DNA of 64,000 nt from the NCBI RefSeq assembly GCF_000208745.1, contig NC_030858.1, positions 29,454,207-29,518,206 on the forward strand, read 5' to 3'. Positions 1-11,500 of the stretch are shown here, one piece after another. The stretch comes from Theobroma cacao. Its lineage: Eukaryota > Streptophyta > Magnoliopsida > Malvales > Malvaceae. Within the stretch, counting starts at the first letter, position 1. Each line of letters opens with the position of its first letter. A program made the position numbers and the translations under genes. The notes below the pieces were generated by a model that saw nothing but the letters and a program-made list of their open reading frames with translations, did no database searches and was not told the origin of the DNA.

Positions 1-1268
1 AATTGACTTTATCACTTGGTCATTTTAGTTGAAATCATGTCTTTTGAGGAGGAAGCTAAGAAGACAGGATCCTAATCTTTTTATTCAAATTTGTCCAACA
101 ATGGTTGGTCTTTTTGGGTCTTTAAAGAAGGTATTGTGGCTCGAATTCACTCTAGTGAATGTGGAAGTTGTTTGTCTCAAATGCTTCAATAGGATAACTG
201 GTGCGTTAGAGTCATTAAATCTGCTGGAATTTGAGTAGATTGTATATAGAGCAAGTTTTTACTTTCATATTACCTGAAGTGCAACTCATTGGTGTTCTGT
301 AGAGGGTGTAGTATGCTGGTTTTCTTCTTTTGGTGGCATGTTAGATGTGTTTTAACTGTTATTCCTAGGATGCATTGCTTTGCTTCTGTTTAATTCTTTT
401 TTCTGGAAATGTGTTCTGCCTTCCTAAGATAAAAAATCCTATGAAACACATGAAGCACGTGCATAATAGTCATTCAGTTGAATTTCAGAATGTAAATGTG
501 TGCTAGTAAATGGTAGACATCAAACTCCGTGAATAACTTAAGAGGATCATATGATGACATGAATGTTAAAGAGATATATATTAAGTTGAATACCACTTCC
601 AGCTTTAAATAAAGCAAATACAATTTATTTGATACTTAATTTCATATATACATAGAGACATATTTACATATATACATGCATGCATACAAAGAGACAAACA
701 TACCTATGCATACGTACAGACACACTTAGATGCATACATAGACACAAACACAAACACATATACATACACGTGCACACAGACGGACACACAACAGAAAAAG
801 ACTTATGAAATAATTAATTGGAATGAATCTGGCAATTGCCACTGCTCTATTGAGGCTAGGGGAAGGATGGATGTGTTAATTTTCGGGGGTTTTGGATTCT
901 GGAAGAAAGCCTGAAAAAACTTGAAATCAAAGGTTTTTTTTTTTTTTCCTTTTTAACAAATAGAGCTAAACAACCTTGTTGAATATTCTAGCAAGATTTT
1001 ACCTCATGCTGTGTTTTTTTACCTTGTGAAGGGGTATTTTACACAATCAACATACCTGAGCAAACTCTGTATGGTTTGTTTGACAAGTTTCTGCTTGGCC
1101 AAATGTCTCATATTTTTTATGAGCATTGCTTTAAGTAGCTGGGTTTGAATGGTTCAATTGTAGGATTTGTTGTTTCATTTACACTTTTCCTTAATTTCTG
1201 AAGTTATCTTCTAACCAACTCGACTGCAGGGGCTAGAAAATGAAAGTAAAGAAAAAAAGAGAAAAAAA

Positions 1269-1530
1269 AGGAAGAGAGAGAACCAAATTGCTGAAGCTAA
1301 ATGAAAACTGTATTATGTTTGAAGTTCACAAGTAGGTACTTGGAGACCCTATATTTGGTGCTAAATTATGTGATCTTTACGTAGATGGACAGTTTTGCAA
1401 AGGAAGAGAGAATCAAATTGCTGAAACTAAATGAAAACTGTATTATGTTTGAAGTTCACAAGTAGGCACTTGGAGACCCTATATTTGGTGCTAAATTCGG
1501 TGATCTTTACTTAGATGGACAGTTTTGCAG
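1269..1530. repeat. Two-copy tandem duplication, period about 130 bp
   Basis: Copy 1 (about 1269-1399) and copy 2 (about 1400-1530) are nearly identical. Both run from a GGAAGAGAGA start through TGTTTGAAGTTCACAAGTAG to AGATGGACAGTTTTGCA. They differ at only a handful of positions, so the duplication is fairly recent. It sits in the presumed NF-YA intron. Confidence 0.9.
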
Positions 1531-1699
1531 GACAGTGATTTTGGGATGCTTACTGATTAGATGACTAGGGTAACATGCTTTTGAAATTCAAGTTCCTTTC
1601 CAATTCTTAATGGTTAGTAAATCAATGGTCCATGATACAAACTTTTGAATTTCCTCCTAACTACAGCAAGGAAAAAGTGGTTTGTGAAACATTGAAAAA

Positions 1700-2090
1700 T
1701 GACTACCTAATGAACAATGTCATGTTTTTCTGTTGTACTTTGGAAGGATTTCCTTTTCTTATCTTTGATGAGTTGGTGGTTTCTTTCCATTTATTGCTCT
1801 GCCCTTTTTTCTTGCAATTCTTCCTTTCTTTTTGTGGACTTGATGTTTGGGGAATTGACATGGGATGCAAGTGAAAGGGGAAATCTGACCAAAGCATGAT
1901 TTCTGTCATGTTTTTCCATTGTGCTTTGAAAGTTTTGCCTTTTCTTATCTTGATGAGTTGGTGGTTTCTTTCCACCCATTGCTTTACCCTTTTTTCTCGC
2001 TTTTCTTCATTTCTTTGTGTGGTCCTGGTGTTTTGGGAGTTGACATGGGATGCAAGGGAAAGGGAAAATCTGACTGAAGCATGATTTTCT
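1700..2090. repeat. Two-copy diverged tandem duplication, period about 190 bp
   Basis: Copy 1 (about 1700-1897) and copy 2 (about 1898-2090) share the order TCATGTTTTTC, TGATGAGTTGGTGGTTTCTT, TTGACATGGGATGCAAG and AAATCTGAC, ending in AAGCATGATTT. The copies have diverged by substitutions and small indels, so this duplication is older than the one at 1269-1530. Confidence 0.85.
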
Positions 2091-2279
2091 TTATGTTAGC
2101 AGGCCTCAGTTACCAAGGCCACTTGCTCTTCTTCTGTTAGTTTATTTTTTATTTAACGTGATAGAATTTCTAAAGCAAGCCATGCATTACAGTAAGATTT
2201 TCATTTAAGAATTTTTTTTTGAATGTTGACAGTCAAAACACGGTACACTTTCTAATAAATAAATGCTTGCAATGACCAG

Positions 2280-3044
2280 GGTTATCCTCCATTTGTTGGA
2301 ATGCCTCATGCAAGAATGGCATTGCCCATTGAGATGGCACAAGAACCAGTTTATGTGAATGCTAAACAGTACCAGGGGATTCTTAGGCGAAGGCAGGCGC
2401 GTGCCAAAGCAGAACTTGAGAAGAAGGTTGTAAAAGTCCGAAAGGTAAACTTAAAACTGCATACTTGTTTAGTTGGTCAATTATACCCTACTGTCAGCAA
2501 AGATAACACCACATTATTGATTATTGCACATTAAACAAAAGATCTTTTTCAAATATTTTATTCCTTTTTGATATCTCACGTTGAATTGCTTGACTTTTAA
2601 GAGTTTGAATAGTCAGTAACTTGTTCTTTTTATTGTTAATGTGTTGTTCTACTGTGGTTTGAAATGCATGCCATCTGACCTTTATTGTTATAATGCCTCA
2701 TCTCCATTATCCTACAGCCATACCTTCATGAATCTAGGCACCAGCATGCTATGCGTAGGGCAAGAGGTAGTGGGGGACGTTTTGCAAAGAAGTCAGATGC
2801 TGATACTTCAAGAAAGGGAACAGGTTCAGGTCCCGCCCTATCATCTCAATCCGCAAGTTCATCTGGCTCTGAGCCATTGCCAGCTGATTCTGCTGAGACC
2901 TGGAACTCCTCCCTCAGCCAGCAAGAAGCAAGAGGGTCCCAAGTGCATGACACCCATCATGTAAATGGCAGTGGTCATTATCAGAATAGAGGTGGTAGCA
3001 TCTCCTCTAACCAGGCTTCACATAGGCCTCTTGCTATTCAGTGA
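2280..3044 (+). CDS. NF-YA: NF-YA (HAP2/CBF-B) CCAAT-binding transcription factor subunit, 3' part only
   Basis: This is the DNA-binding subunit of the nuclear NF-Y complex, which recognises CCAAT boxes together with NF-YB and NF-YC. Two coding exons are visible, 2280-2444 and 2718-3044, joined in phase 0 by a GT-AG intron and ending at TGA 3042-3044. Together they encode the full conserved core. The subunit-interaction helix carries [23 protein letters not shown] and the KVRK end. The DNA-binding part carries [20 protein letters not shown] and RFAKK. A Ser/Gly-rich tail of about 80 residues follows. The acceptor before 2280 shows that earlier exons exist. None is recognisable in 1-2279, so the 5' end probably lies outside the window. 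The core and tail look like the NF-YA1/NF-YA9 type. A miR169-like site lies in the 3' UTR. The family call is certain; the exact paralogue is inferred. Confidence 0.93.
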
Positions 3045-3125
3045 ATGGAGGACACCCGCTGAAAAGCTGAAGGGCATAACTCCAAACTGTTGTCCGTGGT
3101 CACATCTTGGCGATTTATTGTCAAG

Positions 3126-3146
3126 GCGGCAAATCATTCTTGGCTT
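3126..3146 (+). promoter_or_regulatory. miR169-type microRNA target site in the NF-YA 3' UTR
   Basis: About 80 nt after the stop codon the sequence reads GGCAAATCATTCTTGGCT within a 21-nt window. Compared with the perfect complement of canonical miR169 it differs at two internal positions and the two end bases. These differences resemble those in known NF-YA 3' UTR targets. miR169 repression of NF-YA mRNAs is established in many angiosperms. Position and sequence fit that system; cleavage itself is inferred. Confidence 0.85.
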
Positions 3147-3745
3147 TCCTCTTGTGCTTAGGTTGTGGATGGAAGGGGAGAAGGGATTGTATGGGACTCG
3201 ACATCATTTTTGTCGTGTCACTGCTTTCATCATTTTCCCAAAAGGTGGATTTTTGTACAGATACTGTTTAAATAAACTCAAAATGTAGTTGTAGTTTGTG
3301 GGAAGGATTCCATAACAAGCAGATTGCCCTTCAGGTTTTCCGTTTCTTTTGAGTTAAAGACGTTTCCTTTTACAAGTCTGTACGGTACCTGCTGCACTTT
3401 GTAGATTTTGGATTAGCGGTGTTAAGAGTGTTGCACTTTTGAACGTTAAAAATTTGTGAGCTTTGGTGATTAAACAGGGAAATGTGACCATCTTAGGTTA
3501 TATCCACCTTATTGCAGACAATTTTCAGCCAGCTAAAATAAAAATAAATATTTTAATGGATATCATAATAGTTGTAAAATTGAATTGACTTAACAGCCCT
3601 AGAATTAGCGTGTTGTAACCTATATTTAAAAAGGCACAAATTTCATAACCAACAGCCTTTATTTTTCGGTTGATATTACACTCAATACTTTTGACAAAAT
3701 CCAAAAGAGGCACTATAAACCATCTATCAAGCCTGACAAGATCTA

Positions 3746-6700
3746 TCACATGGTATCATCCTGATGTTGATCAGTTTCCTCCGCAGAGTTCACCGTCTCG
3801 GTGGTTGCCTTGCTTTCATTTGAAAAATTGTTGCTATTTTCTGTGGCATTAACCACAGTCTGTTTCTCCATCATCCCGGACAGCGCCAGGCTTGGAGACC
3901 ATTCCAGGACATCATCAATTATGTTTGACATCCGCTTCTGATACCTGCAAGAGTGATATAACGATCTTCAGACAAACGATTCCAAGAACATTGGCCCAGA
4001 AAAATTCTATAACCATTTACAATAATAATTGAAGACTACAAATGCCGCAATTCTTGACTGAGATTGAAGATGTTTTATGTTTTCCACCACCAAAATAGAT
4101 ACCTATACATGATAATAACCCAATTTATGCTGAGAACATTATCAAGCAAATGAACTCAAGATTTTCACAAACCATATCAGCCTTTTAAAGCAATAAGATG
4201 ATTGAACTGCTATGGCAAAAAAAAAAAAAAATCCTTTGTAAGTAAATATTTGAAGAAGAGCAGATTTGGAACTGACCTTGCTCTAGCAGCCTCATCAGGG
4301 GCATGGTGCCTCAGCAACAGTATGACCAACACAGCCACTATTGCATAGAATAGTCTTGCAGTCCATTTTGGTCGCTCTTCTTCATCTTTATTGGGCCACA
4401 AACGGAATAATTCTCGCAATGTTGCTTCCTCAGCAAGGATGTTAGGGAATAACCAAACACGCTTTCCAAGAATGATCCATATAACACCAAATATTGCAGC
4501 TCTCACTGGAAATTTTAAAATTTCCAAGAAAATAGTAAGAAGGAAAAGGCAAAACATGCAATTGACAAATGGTAAAGGCAGACCAAATACAGAAAGATAG
4601 AACTGGTGAGTTAAACTATAACTAATATTGATTACACGAATATAACCTAAGACAAACTCGGATCACAGTCAGGCATTTCAAATCGCTTACACATTCTAAC
4701 TCAACAACTATAAGTGCATACATTAGGGGTTTAGCAATGCACTTCCACTTCTCCCCTACATTTGATCGAGAAGTGGGTTCTGGGTCCAACATATGTCTTT
4801 GGCTCGCTAGTTTACTTCCTTATGGCATTATGGGTAATATAGTTTAATACGAATCTTAGTGGAAAGTGAACCAATAGCAGGACGTTTCCTCTTCCTGTGT
4901 AGAGTGAGTCATACCCAGTTTGAATTTTACTATTGTTTTCAAAAGACCATAGTTCAGTATGTTTCCCATATCATATGCTATTGATATTTCAATTGACATT
5001 CTTTCAAGGAATATGACTAAGCATTTCCCCTAATAATCAATCACATCACCACACCTATGTCACCTCCCTCCCTCCTCTCCCCATGCAAATGCAGAAGAGA
5101 GAGACAGAGAGAACCGGGAAGATACAATCTCTACCAATTCTTAAGTTTTTATATTATCAGTGTTCAAGATAGATGTTTATATTGGCAAGACAGACATAAC
5201 AAATCCACCAATTAGAACAGAAAGGCAGAACCTACATGCATGTCTGTGTTGTATGTGTAAGTGTGAGAGTGACTATCAATATAATTGCTTAAGTCAAGGG
5301 ACATTATTAGACCAAAAGTTTAGTTTCGCCTCAACATTAGCCAAAATTTAAACCTGATTATATAATTGCACTAACATGAACCAGAACTGTGAGGATATGA
5401 AGTGTCTAACACCACAACCTTAGAATAAGCAGGATTCAGTGACTAAAAACAGGGGGTTAAACATAGAATAATCTTTATTTAGCAAACAAAGCCTTGAATG
5501 GACAGAAAAAAGGCCATGACGACAATAATAGCAACCTTGCTGAATAGGTTTGAAATTGTACCAAAAAAATTCCCAACACTAGTCACCAAGCCCAAAATAA
5601 AGTAACAACTATTGCTTTCTTCAGTCAGCATTGCCCAATTATATTTGTTCTATAACATGGTAAACCAAAGCAAATTTAGTTTTTAAAAGCATTAAAAGGC
5701 TTATGATCTAGTAAAAGAACTAATCAAATTATATAAGAAAAGGATCCAAGGGATATAACTATCAAATAACATCCAGAAAAAATGATCACAGAAAAACTTA
5801 CAAAAAAGCAAGGAGAGGATAAGTAGAAGAACTCCCGCGCATGAGTAGAGTATTAGTAATTTGCATCGATGTGGATATACAGGAAACAAGCAAATTGCAA
5901 GTGTCAACACAGGCCAGAAAAATGAGAGAAGTGTTTGCCATAATGGCCGTCGTTTTACAAATGTCCATGCAAAAAAGGCATCAGTTTCAGAGAAAACTTG
6001 TTCCTGCAAAAAAAGTCAGAACATCGGTAAATAAAAAGACAGAGAAAGCATAAGCCAAATAGCCATAGCTAATTGCAAGAACAAATGAGAGGTTGTTTGA
6101 AATGCCAATGTTGTCATTCTGAAAGGCATAGATTTTAATTTTTCTAACAATAAAAAGAAGTTATGATGAAACAAAATGAATAATGCAAGTTCAACCAACC
6201 AATAAAAGTAAGTTACTTTAAGAGTTCATATGAAAAAAGGCATCAGAGCATCAAAGGCACTGAAATTAGGGAGAGGGAGGTGGGGAAGGGACTGTTAAAA
6301 TGAACTTTGTAGGAAAGCAAATGATAGTGAATGACTATAAATATAACACTGGATGTCACAGAAAAGCTTCAAAGACTACATGAAACAAAAGTTGTCATCT
6401 TAATTTAGACCAAAAAAGGATCTAGTTAAAAATACTATGCCTCGGCACGTTAGAGACTTCAGGCTTGAGGAATGACTCAATAACATAGAACAAGTCCCTA
6501 GCTTCAAAAACATAAAAAACAAAATAATCCATAATAATAATATTTATAAAACGAAAGGTTCAAACAAGTGAGATCCTAGGGCACACCCTATGTACAAGTC
6601 TAGGCCTAAGGTATTTGCATTTAGTAATTGTAAAATCTGAAGACTTCTCCTGAAACAAATAAAAAAAAACAAAATAACAAAATAATGATATTTAAAAAAA

Positions 6701-8379
6701 AAAAACGAACGGGTGCATCATAGGGCAAATTACCTGTACAGGTAGTAATTGTGAAAAAATTAATCTTCGCTTTTATCAACAAGATAAACACACACACATG
6801 CACGCACGCACGCAAGCGCCAGCGCAAGCAAGCGCGCGTGCACACACACACACACAGTATCAGAAATTCAAGCGGCTACACCACCTAAAAGTGTAAGCAG
6901 TAAGTAACTTATCAAATATTTTAATGCTAAACAAGAAAAAGACTCACAGGGAAAATTTCTAAATGTGCAGGCCAGGTAGACAACTTTTTCTTCCCTGGAC
7001 GAACAGTTTTCACCACACGGTCACAGCGCACCAAAAGATTTTTTTGTAACAAACTATTGGCAATATCTTCAATTTCTAGATTTCTATTTGACTCCAGCAT
7101 TTCTTTAAGCTCCGGATGATTTTTCATAAAGCTTACAAAGTCCTTCCCTCTAAAATATTCGACACGAGTTTCCTGCAAGACAGCCCATCTAGACACCAAA
7201 TCCTTATGGTCCCTCACCTTCTCAGCAAACAACTGAGACACATCCTTCTTGGCAGCTTGTTTCTGGGTAGAAAGGAAATGATAGAGAAATTAGAAAACAA
7301 TAACATAAATAAGAAGTCATGAATTATGATCAACAATAAGAACTGGCTATTACATGCAAATTGAAACACAACTGACCCTAAGATTCATGACACAAAGATC
7401 AAAATCAAGCCTTAAAGGCAATACCATCATTTAGTCAGTATAATGTAAACTATGACTGAAAGTCATATTGACCACTAATCACAATACCATCATAGACAGT
7501 CAAGCACAATATGTTATGATGGACTTGTAAAGCATTAGTAAGTTACAATGCAAGTTTGTTTCGCCGTGGAAGCAACATTTCCTGAGTTTGTAGGGCCAAC
7601 CAATCCATAACTAAGTCAACATTGTTTCCTCAATTTTTATTGTGAAATCACTACTTTAATTCTATCACGTCCTCTAAGTTGAGCCATTTCAGGAAAAAGA
7701 ATCTATACTATGTCACTCAAACCCTTCAATTTTTTTGGTAAAAGTATAAACATAGGACATCTAAAACTGGAACATTCTAGGACAACATTACCACTCCGAA
7801 TGCAATAAAAAACTTTTAGGCATATTTCAGACATCCAATTTCGGGCAGAGTCAGAGAATCTATCCTTTCTTCCCTTCTTTCCTTGCTAAAAATAATTAAA
7901 CAGAACATTCAAAAAATAAAAAATAAATTTAAACTGAAAAAAAAAAAAGATCCCATAAAATTTCTTGTCCTCATACCCACTCTTCCCCCCTTCCCTACCC
8001 CCCCCCCCCCCCCCCCAAAAAAAAAAAAACGAGTGTACTGCAGTAATTGAGCCGGTCCCAACAATTAATACGAATCAATTTCTACCTTTCATTTTTTTCC
8101 CTTTAGTTGTAATTCATATAAAATTAAAATTTTCTTTGTTCAAAATAGAATGATTGCGGTTCTTACAAAATTCATGACAGAAAAAATTCCGATCAAAAGC
8201 AAAAAAAAAAATCTAAAAATGTCGATAAAAAAATTCGATAAATAAAAACCCTAGATCAGAGAAATGAAGGAAGGGCAAACCCTAGGAGGAGTGTCGACGC
8301 TGGGATCTCTGCTGCCGTTTTGTACGGAGGCCGAAGATCTTCGGGCTTTCTTCTTCTCTGCTCCGCCTGATTTCTTCAT
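3746..8379 (-). CDS. SEC62: SEC62 ER translocation protein, five exons, 347 aa
   Basis: SEC62 works with SEC61/SEC63 in post-translational import into the ER; plant SEC62 has also been linked to ER-phagy. Minus-strand exons: 8281-8379, 6948-7262, 5802-6003, 4277-4505 and 3746-3944. All junctions have GT/AG sites and the phases agree, giving 347 aa. A Lys/Arg-rich N terminus (MKKSGGAEKKKARRSS) is followed by the conserved cytosolic SEC62 domain (about 40-138, with RVEYFRGKDF and NLLVRCDRVVK). Hydrophobic segments lie at about 162-181, 187-218 (possibly two passes) and 257-270. The acidic tail ends in QDDTM. The start is the only ATG that gives the basic N terminus. The gene converges on NF-YA with about 700 bp between stop codons. 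Introns 1 and 2 carry unusual simple-sequence tracts. Length and order match plant SEC62. Confidence 0.95.
6787..6856. repeat. Alternating purine-pyrimidine tract (CA/GC/CG) in SEC62 intron 2
   Basis: About 70 bp consist almost entirely of CA, CG and GC dinucleotide steps, flanked by (CA)n on both sides. Such a tract is a candidate Z-DNA former and is likely polymorphic in length. It lies within the intron between exons 2 and 3. Confidence 0.85.
7998..8029. repeat. C19-A13 homopolymer pair in SEC62 intron 1
   Basis: A run of 19 C is followed directly by 13 A on the plus strand, so the SEC62 transcript would carry U13 followed by G19. It lies about 250 nt downstream of the intron 1 donor. A G19 run can stack into quadruplex-like structures, and the exact length may be an assembly estimate. 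Confidence 0.85.
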
Positions 8380-9891
8380 TTCCCTTCTCCTTTTCCTATT
8401 TTTTTTTTTGGTTTTTTGGCCTCTATGCTTTTGTTGTTCTACGAACGTTTTCTCGCTTTCGCTTCAATTTTTTTTCCAAGTTTTCTTTCAGTTTTATTTT
8501 TTCGTTTCTGTTTCGTATCATGAATAAGGGAACGGTATTTCCCATTATACTGCACCACGATTCATTTTATTATGGTTGGTGACTTGAGTTTAATCCCTAG
8601 AGCCAATAGGATTTAGCCATGTCACCATCGTGATGACGTGGATTTTTTCTTTGTTCTCCTTGTAGAGAAGCAGTGATTAAAAAATCCGTAGGAACTATAA
8701 TTCAACTCATTAATTTTATTAATTTATTTTTAATTATATTTTTAAAATTGTTCATGGAGCTCAAATATATTTACTAATTTTAAAATTTCATCTTATGATA
8801 ACTTAAAATAAGATAAAAACCTATTTAATTATATCCACCCTGGAAAAAAAATTGTGTTGTACATAATTTTGATCCAGCGAAGAGTACACCTTTTCTTTTT
8901 TGGCCAAAATAGAAAAGAGAAGTGCATGTGCATCTCGATTTAATTTTTTGTCTTATAATTTAAAATAATCTTAAATTTTAATAATTATTTATAATGAGTA
9001 TTTACTTTAATAGGAATGTATTTTGTTATGAATCTCACATTAGTAAGAGATGAAATATGCTTAGGTATATAAATATATATCTTCCACCACCTATCAATCA
9101 TGTTTTTTGAATTGAAAACGTAAAATGTGATTTATAGACTTATTTAAACTTTATTTTTAGAACTTAAAGTCACATGACATTGAGCTTAAATTTCGACTCA
9201 TGCTAAATGATATCAATACAGACTTAAGTTTTCATTGGTGTGAGGCTCCCATGAGAGATACATAGATTGAGATAAATCCGGATTAGTATAAGAGTCCCTT
9301 TCCTCTATGGGTAAAGAGCCCATGCAACACCCTTGTTGCACAATTGGGTTTTGGATATATAAACATTGGTTTTTCACAGCCTATTAGGCATTTTTTTAGA
9401 TTAAAAACGTGAACTCGTGATTTATAGACTTACTTAAACTCTATTTTCAAAGTTTAAAACCATACAAAATTGGGTTTAAGTTTCGACTCGTGACAATTTC
9501 GTAATTTACTCAATGAGTGGATTTAAATATTCTGTTTTTTTAAAAGTGACAATTATGTGGGTTAAGTCATTTTCAAGTTGGGTATTTTGAGTAGAAAAAA
9601 ATGTATGTTATTTTGGTTTTGAATATTTTGGGTTTTTATTATTTGAATTCGGCATTTGAATTATTTGAATTTGAATCATTTTAAGTTTAAATTTTCTTAT
9701 TTATTAATAAAAAATATGATTAATAAATAATAATTTATTAACATTTGAATAATTTTTAATTAAAAATTACTTTGAATACATTATTAATTATTAATATTAA
9801 TTAATTTAATAATTTTTTATATTAATTAATATAATTTCTAAGATAATTAATAATATTTAAATTAAATATTATTAATAAATAGCACCTCGAC
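8380..9891. other. Intergenic region with SEC62 promoter and a diverged repeat pair
   Basis: The first about 150 bp are pyrimidine-rich on the plus strand and probably hold the SEC62 5' UTR and promoter. Beyond that the DNA is very AT-rich. Two related segments at about 9063-9215 and 9350-9510 share GATTTATAGACTTA, TTTAAACT and TTTCGACTC. Both contain TATAAATA-like or ATATAAACA boxes, resembling decayed LTR ends. No coding sequence was seen. Confidence 0.55.
9063..9510. repeat. Pair of diverged direct repeats, possibly LTR-derived
   Basis: Copies at about 9063-9215 and 9350-9510 align through the TATA-like start, ATTGAAAACG or ATTAAAAACG, GATTTATAGACTTA and TTTCGACTC. The upstream phrase ATCTCACATTAGTAAGAGATG resembles motifs common in plant LTRs. 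No element termini could be fixed. Confidence 0.5.
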
Positions 9892-10139
9892 GAATACAAA
9901 TCCTCTACCCCCTTTTAAGCCCCCATCCGCGCCTCATCTCTAAATTTTTGCCATCTGTCCTATCCTTTAATGGGATGTTAAAATAAAAGTATAAAAAATT
10001 TTAATGTCGACTGTTAACATTACTTTAAAATAAAAAAAAATTCTCATACTAGGTTTTTTTCCTGCTTGTTGCCAACTTCACTTTTACCTTGCTTTGGCTG
10101 CCTACTCCTCTTTTACTTCACTTTCACCTTTGCCGAGCT
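9892..10139 (+). repeat. Left terminal inverted repeat of the MULE
   Basis: This copy matches the reverse complement of about 15309-15557 along its whole length with scattered substitutions. Similarity stops just after the CTTTCACCTTTG block. Confidence 0.88.
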
Positions 10140-10239
10140 ATTCATTTTCTATTTGATAGTAATCTTTCTTCTGTTCTGCCTTTCTTCCCTTGGTGATGGA
10201 TGCAGACACCAACCAACCGCTTACCTGCCAATAGTAATA

Positions 10240-11500
10240 ATTCTTTAAAGTCTAGTCTTGGACGACCTCGAAACTATTGAGCAAGGGACCCTTTCTCTAG
10301 CTCCTCCTCCAGAAGCCCACGGAGCGGTGAAGGGAACAAGATTTCTCTCTCCGAAGAAAAGCGTTCCTTCATTCATCCCTGCAGGCGAACTGATCCAGTT
10401 GAAACATAAACTACATTTCTACCCTGTAGCCCGTACCTTTCCTAGTTATTTATTTGGAACCTATCTCATATCTATTGATGACTAAAACCTCCCTCCACTC
10501 TTGGGACAGGGTTCTTATTTCTATTCTGATTTTAAGTTTTTCTTTTTTAATTCTCAAGGTTTTCGACATTTTTTCTTTGGAGGTTTGTTCTATTAATTGT
10601 TAAGTCTTATTTTGGGATTTCTCGTAAAGAAGTTCAACCTTTGATTTTTTATAGCGTCGTGAAGCCAAGGAGTGATCCGTTTTGGAGGACGATTATGACT
10701 CGCCTGGAAGACAGTTTCCAGTAACAAAGGTAACCAATTGACTATGAATTTTGATGGTTTAACTTACTAGACAAAGTTTAGATATGGAAATTTTATGTTG
10801 ATTTTTGACGTGTTGATTGCTATTTATTTGGAAGGACAAGCCAATTGATTATGTGTCTCCTTTAAGTTTGTTTTTCTTCTCTACTTGAGAAATTTAAGAA
10901 AGAAGAAAAATTGAATTTTGGATTTGAAACATAACCCAATCAAACTACCTAGTGGCTATTACTAGTATTAGCTTAAAATGATTGTTCTAGATTTTATTTA
11001 TTGTTCTTTGTGCTTGAACATCCAGCTGAAGAAGAAAAATTCAGATAAACACTTCTAGTTTATGTTTTAACTCTGGAACTTTGAACACCTTGGCTTTTTG
11101 TTTGAGTTGTTATTCTAGAAAAAGTTCTAGCTTTAACAAATGGGGTTTTGAATTTAACATTCCCAAGCAAAACCTCTTGTTTGTTTAGCTGTTTTTTAGC
11201 GTATTATTGAAAAAATATTCCATGATATTCCTATTGCTGAAAATTCAATTCTTGGTCATCTTGCGTATTCTTTAAACTGTTCTGTTAATGAATGTTGAAA
11301 AGCTTACTAGAGAAAATGTTGCCACATTTGCAGGCATTAATTCTAAACTTTCCTACCAAAGTTACTATGATATTATCTTATTAGGTAGTTAACTGTATTA
11401 TTTTTATGGTTGCAAAAATATAGGTTTTACCTGAAAAGAATCAAGTACGTGGCAAACCAACAAGCAAATATGGCGGTAGGATTCAAAAGTAGATTTACAA
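10240..11500 (+). other. Exon-like cargo inside the MULE, possibly a captured host-gene fragment
   Basis: This part of the element does not belong to the transposase. A 75-codon open frame at 10258-10485 is proline-rich. Around 10654-10730 a segment encoding EDDYDSPGRQFPVTK ends at a GTAACC donor-like site. At about 11423-11492 an acceptor (ATATAG) precedes an in-phase VLPEKNQVRGKPTSKYGGRI ending in QK and a stop. The C+G content and splice-like borders look like pieces of a cellular gene. I do not recognise the source, and earlier frames contain stops, so it is not an intact gene. Confidence 0.35.

Larger units (their letters stand above)
1..2279 (+). other. Upstream intronic or 5' region of the NF-YA gene
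   Basis: This stretch precedes the first recognisable NF-YA exon and ends in its splice acceptor. I find no convincing coding exon in it. It holds a low-complexity AT/CA-rich stretch (about 640-790) and two separate local tandem duplications (about 1269-1530 and 1700-2090). The short open frames inside the duplications have no recognisable domain. It is most likely a long intron. Confidence 0.5.

Noticed and set aside
1632..2084. Open frames of 60-90 codons in the NF-YA upstream region
   Set aside because: They follow the two-copy tandem duplication, encode hydrophobic low-complexity peptides and lack conserved motifs.
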